DNA from: Anaerolineae bacterium
Lineage (GTDB): Bacteria; Chloroflexota; Anaerolineae; Aggregatilineales; Phototrophicaceae
Length of the DNA: 11,800 bases
Assembly: GCA_028284565.1 (NCBI GenBank)
Contig: JANQRM010000344.1
Coordinates: 1 to 11,800, forward strand
Reading direction: 5' to 3'
Shown: one piece after another, positions 6,350-11,800 of the stretch
Layout of the letters: each line of letters begins with the position of its first letter
How positions within the stretch are numbered: the stretch's first letter is position 1
The notes under the pieces: generated by a model
Seen by the model: only the letters and a program-made list of their open reading frames with translations
The model's database searches: none
What the model was told of the DNA's origin: nothing
Made by a program: the position numbers and the translations under genes

Positions 6350-6934
6350 TTAGGGTTGGGAGAAATAACCGAGTGCCAGTCGAATGCGTTCTTGGACATC
6401 CTCTGGTGCGTCGGATGGAAGCGACTGAATAGCTGTTTGTGCCTCAACGATACTATAGCCCAAACCTGTGAGGGCATCCATGACATCGGCATTGATATTG
6501 CTGAAACTGTCTTCACCCACAGGTAAGGCATCTAAGCCCACCGCGATCTTATCTTTGAGTTCGAGCAATATTTTCTGGGCAGTCTTCTTTCCTATACCGG
6601 GTACGCGGGTCAATATCTCAGACCGTTCACTCATGACCGCACTACGAATATTATCAATACTCAAGGTGCTAAGTATCATGATGGCGAGTTTAGGCCCGAC
6701 ACCATTAATCTTGATGAATGTATCGAAGAGGTCGCGTTCTTGTTCTGTGGCGAAACCATAGAGTGACAGCGAATCCTCACGAACTATCAATCGGGTCTGT
6801 AAGTAGGCACGCTCACCTGAAAGCCGTTCAATGGTCGTGCGGGGTGCAAAGACTTCGACACCGATACCGCCCACTACAATCACCAGATAATTATCACCTA
6901 GATGTGCAATATATCCTTCGATACTGGCAATCAT
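6350..6934 (-). CDS. ruvA: Holliday junction branch migration protein RuvA
   Basis: RuvA binds four-way DNA junctions as a tetramer and recruits the RuvB motor. At 194 residues it has the usual three parts: an N-terminal OB-fold (1-62, starting MIASIEGYIA), two helix-hairpin-helix motifs (INGVGPKLA at 76-84 and VPGIGKKTA at 111-119) and a C-terminal RuvB-binding domain (about 146-190) after an acidic linker. It lies 15 bases after ruvC. The ATG at 6934 has only a weak purine-rich site upstream, so translation may rely on coupling with ruvC. ruvB is not in the window. Confidence 0.97.
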   Translation of the reverse strand: MIASIEGYIAHLGDNYLVIVVGGIGVEVFAPRTTIERLSGERAYLQTRLIVREDSLSLYGFATEQERDLFDTFIKINGVGPKLAIMILSTLSIDNIRSAVMSERSEILTRVPGIGKKTAQKILLELKDKIAVGLDALPVGEDSFSNINADVMDALTGLGYSIVEAQTAIQSLPSDAPEDVQERIRLALGYFSQP

Positions 6935-6949
6935 GTTTGAATAACTTTC

Positions 6950-7444
6950 TTAGACCAAATCTAAGCCATGAAAATGACGGCTCTGTAAATCGGTAATGGC
7001 AACGGCTAAGGCATCGGCGGCATCATCAGGGCGCGGAATTTTTTCTAGTCCCAAGAGGAGACGAGTCATTTCTTGCATTTGTGGCTTTTTTGCTCCACCG
7101 TATCCTGAAACAGCCTGTTTGACTTGATTGGGCTTGTATTCCGCAATAGTCAAGCCAGCTTTTTGGAGGGCAAGCAGGATGACTCCGCGACCTTGTGCTA
7201 CCGTAATCGCAGTGGTGACATTACGAGCGAAGAACATTTCTTCAACCGCACAACGGTCTGGTTGATGGGTTTCAATCACTAGAGTCAATTCATCATAAAT
7301 GGTTTGAAGACGTTCAGGCATAGGTGTTTTGGCAGGGGTTTTTATCACCCCGTAATTAATAGCGCGTAATGACCCATCATTGAGTTCTTCCACCACGCCA
7401 TAGCCAACAATTGCTGTGCCAGGGTCAATACCAAGTGAAATCAT
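6950..7444 (-). CDS. ruvC: Crossover junction endodeoxyribonuclease RuvC
   Basis: RuvC resolves Holliday junctions by paired nicks and acts with RuvA and RuvB in recombination repair. It has 164 residues with an RNase H-like fold. The four catalytic acids are present: D7 in GIDPGT, E68 in AVEEMF, and D141 and D144 in PDDAADALA. The ATG at 7444 overlaps the yebC stop as ATGA (7441-7444), a classic translational coupling arrangement. The order yebC-ruvC-ruvA is common in bacteria and supports the calls. Confidence 0.97.
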   Translation of the reverse strand: MISLGIDPGTAIVGYGVVEELNDGSLRAINYGVIKTPAKTPMPERLQTIYDELTLVIETHQPDRCAVEEMFFARNVTTAITVAQGRGVILLALQKAGLTIAEYKPNQVKQAVSGYGGAKKPQMQEMTRLLLGLEKIPRPDDAADALAVAITDLQSRHFHGLDLV

Positions 7445-8196
7445 GAACCGGACTCGAAAGCTGAGACAACATCATCATTGATTTGGAGATTGGTGGCGAC
7501 TGTCTGAACATCGTCGAGTTCTTCCAGCATTTCAAGTAGGCGCATGTTTTGGAGAGCTTTGGAGTTTTCGACTTCTGCTTCATTTTGTGGAAACCAACGT
7601 AGTTCGGATTCGTCGATTTCATAGCCTGCTTCGTTAAGTGTTTGCTCTACTGAACCAAAGGCTTCGCGGGGTGTATAGACCGTGATAATCCCATCTTCAT
7701 CGACCACATCTTCAGCTCCGGCTTCGGCGGCTTCGAGGAAGACCTCATCAAAATCATTTTCTTCGCCCTTGAGTGTGATATAGCCTTTGTGGTCGAATTG
7801 CCAAGCAACAGCTCCACTGGTTGCCAGATTGCCTCCATGTTTGCTAAAGGCATGTTTTACTTCTGCTAAGGCGCGGTTTTTATTATCTGTCATTACCTCA
7901 ACGATAAACGCGATTCCATCTGGACCGTAACCTTCATAGCGGAGTTCCTCTACGTCGCCACCTTCGAGTTCGCCTGTCCCCTTTTTGATGGCGCGCTCGA
8001 TATTGTCTTTGGGCATGTTAGCGGTTTTGGCTTTGGCAACAGCGAGTTTGAGTTTTGGGTTGCTATCCTCGTCACCGCCACCTTCTCGTGCAGCAATCAT
8101 AATGTCGCGCCCAAGACGAGTGAACATCTTGCCCCGCTTTGCGTCTTCCGCCCCTTTTTTCCGCTTAATCGTTGACCACTTACTATGACCGGACAT
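7441..8196 (-). CDS. yebC: YebC/PmpR/TACO1-family protein
   Basis: YebC-family proteins were long listed as transcription regulators; more recent work on YebC/TACO1 points to a ribosome-linked role in translating difficult (proline-rich) stretches. The protein has 251 residues, normal for the family. It begins with MSGHSKWSTIKRKKG (1-15), the family's hallmark, and carries NMPKDNIERAI (60-70) and YEGYGPDG (87-94). An in-frame TTG at 8229 would add 11 residues, but the hallmark start makes ATG 8196 near certain; AAGGAG and GAGGAA lie just upstream. It leads the ruvC-ruvA operon. Confidence 0.96.
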   Translation of the reverse strand: MSGHSKWSTIKRKKGAEDAKRGKMFTRLGRDIMIAAREGGGDEDSNPKLKLAVAKAKTANMPKDNIERAIKKGTGELEGGDVEELRYEGYGPDGIAFIVEVMTDNKNRALAEVKHAFSKHGGNLATSGAVAWQFDHKGYITLKGEENDFDEVFLEAAEAGAEDVVDEDGIITVYTPREAFGSVEQTLNEAGYEIDESELRWFPQNEAEVENSKALQNMRLLEMLEELDDVQTVATNLQINDDVVSAFESGS

Positions 8197-8242
8197 CGAT
8201 TCCTCGACTCCTTGCTTTCTGCTTAACAATGAATTTGTTCGT

Positions 8243-8256
8243 ATTATACGTATAAT
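8243..8256. promoter_or_regulatory. 14-bp palindrome holding back-to-back -10 boxes upstream of yebC
   Basis: ATTATACGTATAAT is a perfect palindrome that reads TATAAT on both strands. The minus-strand copy (8248-8243) is well placed for yebC, with a leader of about 40 bases. Its -35 is weak (TATCTT at a 17-base spacing). The site could also be an operator. Confidence 0.45.
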
Positions 8257-8260
8257 TTAG

Positions 8261-8289
8261 GCGACAAGATAGATGGGGGGTGTTATAAT
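8261..8289 (+). promoter_or_regulatory. Extended -10 promoter of the membrane-anchored ectoprotein gene
   Basis: The plus strand has TGTTATAAT (8281-8289), a perfect extended -10, with GCGACA (8261-8266) at a 17-base spacing as a partial -35. Transcription would begin near 8296, about 27 bases before the TTG start at 8323. Confidence 0.6.
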
Positions 8290-8312
8290 CCGCCCGCCTT
8301 ATTGTGTAACAT

Positions 8313-8316
8313 AGGA
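8313..8316 (+). promoter_or_regulatory. Shine-Dalgarno supporting a TTG start at 8323
   Basis: AGGA followed by a 6-base spacer and TTG. An earlier in-frame TTG at 8302 would begin only about 6 bases after the predicted transcript start and has no such site. No in-frame ATG or GTG exists before the membrane helix. Confidence 0.55.
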
Positions 8317-8322
8317 CGATAC

Positions 8323-9657
8323 TTGGCTTCAGAATCGATACCGGTTTATGAATCCCGTGTTTCGCCAGAACGCTTGGCATGGAGTGTGGTCTTGCTGGCG
8401 TTTGGCGTATTTTGCCTTGTTGTTTTGGTCACAACGGTAGGGATTTATACCTTTCTCTTTGAATCGACTGTCTCTTTACAGACGACACTTAAGGTCTCAC
8501 GCGGAACCGTTGGGGTGACAAACACTGATTTGGGCTCGTTCTTTATACGTGACCAAAATGATATAACTGGGCGAATTGTGACAGTTAGCACCGACCAGCA
8601 ATCGCAAGGAACGATACTTTTTTTTGATTCCACAGTTGAACCTACTGAGATTTATGCGATTTTGACCTTGCGGGGGGATACCTCGTTGCGTATCAACGAA
8701 GCCTCGCAGCCTCGCTTTGAATGGAGCAATCGTAATAACCAAATTGAAATTGAAGGCTTTCGCGGAACGCTCGACATTCTGATTACGGGTGCAGAAGCAC
8801 AAGTTTTCCCTATGCGAATTGCCACAGAGACAGGAGCATCTATTAATTTCCAACAAAATGGACATTATGTCGTTTCGGCGACAGAAGACATCGTTTCAGC
8901 CGTCACACGCGCTGGGGTGGCTATTCTACTTGATAGTGATTTGCGAAATAACGTCTATATACCAGAGAAACAAACAGGTGTATTGAATGTGTCATCCAGT
9001 GAGATTCGCTTAGAGACGGAAGATGGCAATATCATCCAAAATGGGTTGTTTAGCTTAATGGAGGATGTGCCTCATAATGGCGACTCCCCTCGACTCCCGC
9101 TGGGATGGGGGTGTCAGACTGCGCTTGAACTTCCTCGTGGGACATTTACGATGGATACCCTTGATGGTTTGCCTGCTTTGCGTTTGGTGCGGAGTCGGGC
9201 AACAGCCAACGGTGAAACACGATGTATCCAACCCATGCCGGACGATGGAGTAGATGTTACACAATTCGACAGTTTAAAAATTTCTACTACGTTCTTAATC
9301 AATTATCAATCATTGAGTAAATGTGGAACACTCGCCAGTGAATGTCCGTTGATGCTTGTCATGCGCTATATAGATACAGATGGGATTGACCGCACATGGA
9401 TTACAGGCTTTTATTATGCAGATAATCCTCAACTCAGTTATCCGCCTCGTTGTGTGACCTGTGATTTCCAACCGCAAGATCATCAGCGCATTAGCGAAAA
9501 GGCATGGTACACCTACGAATCGGACAATCTTTTTAATGTTTTACCCGTTGACCGTCGCCCAGCAACTATTCAAAGTATCGAATTTTATGCCTCTGGACAT
9601 GAGTATGATGTCTTTATCAGCGAGATGGCAGTGCTGACGGATACCTTACCGGGTTAA
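8323..9657 (+). CDS. Membrane-anchored extracellular beta-rich protein, function unknown
   Basis: I do not recognise a named family. From TTG 8323 the protein has 444 residues: a short cytoplasmic N-terminus (1-18), one transmembrane helix (about 19-46) and a large exported part. Residues about 52-205 are beta-rich, with strands such as GRIVTVSTDQQSQGTILFFD and DTSLRINEASQPRF that loosely recall FecR-type domains. The last part (about 240-444) starts with NGLFS and LPLGWG and looks like a jelly-roll or carbohydrate-binding fold; it carries six Cys (264, 301, 334, 341, 377, 380), the last two as CVTC, so disulphides or a metal site are possible. It is divergent from yebC and converges on radC, sharing a TTAA in which both stop codons overlap. 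Domain likenesses are weak inference. Confidence 0.8.
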   Translation: MASESIPVYESRVSPERLAWSVVLLAFGVFCLVVLVTTVGIYTFLFESTVSLQTTLKVSRGTVGVTNTDLGSFFIRDQNDITGRIVTVSTDQQSQGTILFFDSTVEPTEIYAILTLRGDTSLRINEASQPRFEWSNRNNQIEIEGFRGTLDILITGAEAQVFPMRIATETGASINFQQNGHYVVSATEDIVSAVTRAGVAILLDSDLRNNVYIPEKQTGVLNVSSSEIRLETEDGNIIQNGLFSLMEDVPHNGDSPRLPLGWGCQTALELPRGTFTMDTLDGLPALRLVRSRATANGETRCIQPMPDDGVDVTQFDSLKISTTFLINYQSLSKCGTLASECPLMLVMRYIDTDGIDRTWITGFYYADNPQLSYPPRCVTCDFQPQDHQRISEKAWYTYESDNLFNVLPVDRRPATIQSIEFYASGHEYDVFISEMAVLTDTLPG

Positions 9658-10340
9658 AACGCAAACCCCAACTCTCGAAGCGACACCCAATCATTTTTTG
9701 CGATAATGAGATGGTCGATCAATTGGATATCTAGTAATTGTCCTGCAGAGGCAAGCATGCGGGTGAGTTCGATGTCTTCTGGAGATGGGGATGGGTCGCC
9801 GGAAGGATGATTATGTGCCAAGATAATTGCGGGGCAATTGCGGATGATCGCTTCTCGATAGATTTCGGCGGTTCGGACAACGGAGGCGTTGACTGTGCCT
9901 TTATATATCGTGGGGATAGCAAGTACCTCTCGATTGGTGTTCAGCAAAATCACACGAACAGTTTCTTGAGTAAGGTTGCCCATATCGTGCAACAGACGGA
10001 CGGCATCGTCTGCATGTTGAATACGATGGCTGGTCTCTTCAGTTACTAATGAGAGTCGCTTGGCTAGTTCAATGGTGGCGATAATTTGCGCGATTTTTGC
10101 TTTGCCCAAGCCATGAATTTGCTCTAATTCTCCAACTGTTACTTGTGATAATCCATTGAGGCCGCCTCGAAAAGAGAAGATACGTTCAGCTAAATGAAGT
10201 ACATTTTCTTTTTTTGTACCGGTGCCTAACAGAATCGCAAGCAGTTCCGCAGAGGATAAGGCTTCTGCGCCCAGTTTAAAGAGCCGTTCTCGTGGACGTT
10301 CTTCATTGGGCATTGATTGCATCGAGAGTGGTTTTGTCAT
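9654..10340 (-). CDS. radC: RadC family JAB/JAMM-domain protein
   Basis: RadC proteins have a helix-hairpin-helix DNA-binding region and a JAMM metalloprotease-like domain; despite the name, a direct repair role has not held up in E. coli. This protein has 228 residues. The N-terminal part includes ERPRERLFKLGAEALSSAEL (14-33) and the hairpin HGLGKAKIAQI (76-86). The JAMM zinc site is complete: E126, H176 and H178 in HNHPSGDP, and D189, ten residues after the second His. ATG 10340 is preferred; a TTG two codons upstream and Met codons at residues 7 and 10 are alternatives, and no strong Shine-Dalgarno decides. TGGTATCAT (ending at 10360 on the minus strand) may be an extended -10. Its stop overlaps that of the convergent gene by 4 bases. 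Confidence 0.94.
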   Translation of the reverse strand: MTKPLSMQSMPNEERPRERLFKLGAEALSSAELLAILLGTGTKKENVLHLAERIFSFRGGLNGLSQVTVGELEQIHGLGKAKIAQIIATIELAKRLSLVTEETSHRIQHADDAVRLLHDMGNLTQETVRVILLNTNREVLAIPTIYKGTVNASVVRTAEIYREAIIRNCPAIILAHNHPSGDPSPSPEDIELTRMLASAGQLLDIQLIDHLIIAKNDWVSLRELGFAF

Positions 10341-10387
10341 GAGCAAGATTCTTTTTGATATGATACCACGTTGAACCGAACTCTATT

Positions 10388-10416
10388 TTGCATGGTTTTT
10401 GACAGCCTGTTATACT
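10388..10416 (+). promoter_or_regulatory. Promoter of the membrane zinc-ribbon gene, with a TGACAGC direct repeat
   Basis: TTGCAT (10388-10393), a 17-base spacer and TATACT (10411-10416) with an upstream TGT make an extended -10 promoter. TGACAGC occurs at 10400-10406 and again at 10416-10422, flanking the -10 box with a 16-base period, and ACAGCCTGT (10402-10410) is palindromic. This could be a regulator site. The remainder of the 10341-10454 gap holds only the possible radC -10. Confidence 0.5.
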
Positions 10417-10441
10417 GACAGCGACTTTTGAGGAATGAAAT

Positions 10442-10447
10442 AGGTGA
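10442..10447 (+). promoter_or_regulatory. Shine-Dalgarno fixing the ATG start at 10455
   Basis: AGGTGA with a 7-base spacer to ATG 10455. The alternative in-frame TTG at 10428 lies only a few bases after the predicted transcript start and has no site. Confidence 0.65.
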
Positions 10448-10454
10448 TGATTTA

Positions 10455-11036
10455 ATGGTCATTGATGAAAATGTTGTTTTAGGAATCTTGATTTATCTCG
10501 GTGTGATAGGGGCAACGTTCTGGTTGGCGTTGATCATCTGGGCATATCGGGATATGCGCGCGCGGTCTCGTGATGGGCTGGCGCAAATTCTAGTCGGTGT
10601 GATGGTGGTTGTGCTGAATATACCGGGGGTGTTCATCTATCTTCTCTTGCGACCCCGTGAGACACTCTCCGAAGCCTATGAACGCTCTCTCGAAGAAGAA
10701 GCTCTGTTGCAAGAAATCGAAGAAAAACCAAGTTGTCCGGGATGCAGTCAGCGTGTTCATGAGAATTGGCAAGCCTGCCCCCATTGTCACACCCGCCTGA
10801 AGAAAGGCTGTATTAATTGTCAGCATATGTTGGAATTGTCGTGGAACTTGTGTCCACATTGTGCGACACCACAGCACATCCCAACTGAGCATGTTGTCAC
10901 GGCATCACGGCATGTTCAGCAACAACCGATTGCTGTTAGTGAACCCCCTGAGATTCCGCAACAGTGGTTATCAAATAATGATGTAGTTCAGACAGCGCCT
11001 CGTTCCGACATTGAATTTTTGGATGAGGATTATTAA
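10455..11036 (+). CDS. Membrane protein with C-terminal double zinc ribbon
   Basis: This 193-residue protein has two transmembrane helices (about 7-30 and 42-65) joined by an Arg-rich turn (YRDMRARSRDG), an acidic helix with coiled-coil character (about 69-90, ETLSEAYERSLEEEALLQ), and two CxxC-x10-CxxC zinc ribbons: C94/C97/C108/C111 and C119/C122/C133/C136. A polar, Pro- and Gln-rich tail follows (about 140-193), ending in an acidic patch. Zinc-ribbon tails on small membrane proteins are common in Chloroflexota, with unknown role; a regulatory or scaffold function is inference. The Arg-rich turn would favour that loop inside and thus the ribbons outside, at odds with the usual cytoplasmic site of such ribbons, so topology is open. 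Its stop overlaps that of the convergent pyruvate kinase gene. Confidence 0.85.
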   Translation: MVIDENVVLGILIYLGVIGATFWLALIIWAYRDMRARSRDGLAQILVGVMVVVLNIPGVFIYLLLRPRETLSEAYERSLEEEALLQEIEEKPSCPGCSQRVHENWQACPHCHTRLKKGCINCQHMLELSWNLCPHCATPQHIPTEHVVTASRHVQQQPIAVSEPPEIPQQWLSNNDVVQTAPRSDIEFLDEDY

Positions 11037-11800
11037 TCTAACTCTGGAATTTCGTTATCCTCTCCAACTGTGTGAATCTTCAATAGGTTGGTTTGTCCAG
11101 CAACACCAAAGGGTACACCTGCGATAACAATAAGTTTATCATCGCGATCAACCAGCTTTTTCGCATATGCGGCTTGAACAATTGTTTTTAGCATCGCATC
11201 AATCGTATTAAATCCTTCAATCAATAAAGGGATTACTCCCCATACCAATGCCATTTTGCGGTAGGTAATGACATTTGGTGTCATACAGAGTATGGGGGTG
11301 CGTGGGCGTTCTCTCGCAACTCTTTGCGTCGTGTAACCAGACATAGTCGTGGTAACAATTGCACGAGGTCGTATTTGGTCTGCGATTTGAACAGTTGCTT
11401 GGCTTAGTGCGTTGGCATCACCATCTCTCTCTGTTGACTCGGGCGGATCGACGTGAGTGAATTGATGCCCTTGTTGATTTGCCCAAAGATATTCCTCTGC
11501 GATATTGGCAATCCTAGCCATAGTTTCAACAGAGCGTACGGGAAACTTACCAGCGGCACTCTCGGCACTCAGCATGACTGCATCAGTTCCGTCGATAATG
11601 GCATTAAAAACATCGCTTGCCTCTGCACGGGTGGGGCGGGGTTTGCCTGTCATGGACTCGAGCATTTGAGTGGCTGTAATCACAGGCTTCCCGGCATCAT
11701 TGCACATGCGGATGATCCGTTTCTGCTGGACAGGAACCTCTTCAGTGAAAATCTCAACTCCTAAATCTCCACGAGCGACCATAATACCTTCGCACAATTC
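11033..11800 (-). CDS. pyk: Pyruvate kinase, C-terminal half (N-terminus outside window)
   Basis: Pyruvate kinase converts phosphoenolpyruvate and ADP to pyruvate and ATP at the end of glycolysis, as a cytoplasmic tetramer. The 255 residues present cover the end of the catalytic barrel and the C-terminal domain. The fragment opens at GIMVARGDLGVE (residues 5-16 of the fragment; D12 corresponds to the metal-binding Asp) and continues with the active-site block ATQMLESM (43-50), PTRAE (56-60) and DAVMLSAESAAGKFP. The C-terminal domain contains the usual TxSGxTxxxVARxRP-type block (TTTMSGYTTQRVARERPRTP), where allosteric effectors bind in some homologues. The frame is open to the window edge, so the start lies beyond 11800. 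No extra phosphohistidine domain is present after the normal C-terminus. Confidence 0.97.
   Translation of the reverse strand, partial: ELCEGIMVARGDLGVEIFTEEVPVQQKRIIRMCNDAGKPVITATQMLESMTGKPRPTRAEASDVFNAIIDGTDAVMLSAESAAGKFPVRSVETMARIANIAEEYLWANQQGHQFTHVDPPESTERDGDANALSQATVQIADQIRPRAIVTTTMSGYTTQRVARERPRTPILCMTPNVITYRKMALVWGVIPLLIEGFNTIDAMLKTIVQAAYAKKLVDRDDKLIVIAGVPFGVAGQTNLLKIHTVGEDNEIPELD

Noticed and set aside
10435..10443. A minimal two-codon open frame (ATG-AAA-TAG) ahead of the zinc-ribbon gene, considered as a regulatory leader
   Set aside because: The only purine-rich stretch abuts the ATG with no spacer, so initiation there is unlikely.

Overview
The window is a compact, protein-coding stretch of a bacterial chromosome with moderate GC. 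It holds twelve intact genes, two genes cut by the window edges and one gene remnant. I see no tRNA, rRNA, CRISPR array, insertion sequence or phage gene. The mix suggests Chloroflexota, probably Anaerolineae-like: a lipoprotein with a Pro/Thr-rich linker, PstS-like proteins rich in Cys pairs, a membrane protein ending in a double zinc ribbon, and ThyX as thymidylate synthase. That assignment is inference from protein style, not from a marker gene.

Layout. Positions 1-654 (minus) hold a short-chain dehydrogenase cut by the left edge. Positions 667-796 (minus) hold the two ends of an AAMDC/Mth938-family gene whose middle is deleted. Positions 804-1955 (minus) hold a stand-alone MetE-type Zn methyltransferase domain. 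Positions 2031-3974 (minus) hold a secreted protein made of two tandem PstS-like domains. A divergent promoter region (3975-4083) separates these from a plus-strand cluster of three: a group II truncated haemoglobin (4084-4488), a three-helix membrane protein (4478-4837) and a lipoprotein (4857-5423). That cluster probably ends at an intrinsic terminator lying inside the 3' end of thyX.

Positions 5524-8196 (minus) carry yebC, ruvC, ruvA and then thyX. yebC and ruvC overlap as ATGA, and ruvA follows ruvC by 15 bases. RuvA and RuvC act together on Holliday junctions (with RuvB, not present here), YebC is a translation factor of the TACO1 family, and ThyX makes dTMP. Divergent from yebC is a membrane-anchored, Cys-containing ectoprotein (8323-9657, TTG start). 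It meets radC (9654-10340, minus) tail to tail. Divergent from radC is a membrane zinc-ribbon protein (10455-11036). It meets the C-terminal half of pyruvate kinase (11033-11800, minus) tail to tail in the same way.

Most of the window is housekeeping and ordinary. The parts most worth a second look are the AAMDC remnant, the duplicated four-cysteine PstS protein, the globin/membrane/lipoprotein cluster, two convergent gene pairs that share one TTAA as both stop codons, and several palindromic or repeated elements in promoters and in the 5424-5523 gap. I see no clear evidence of a new multi-gene system.
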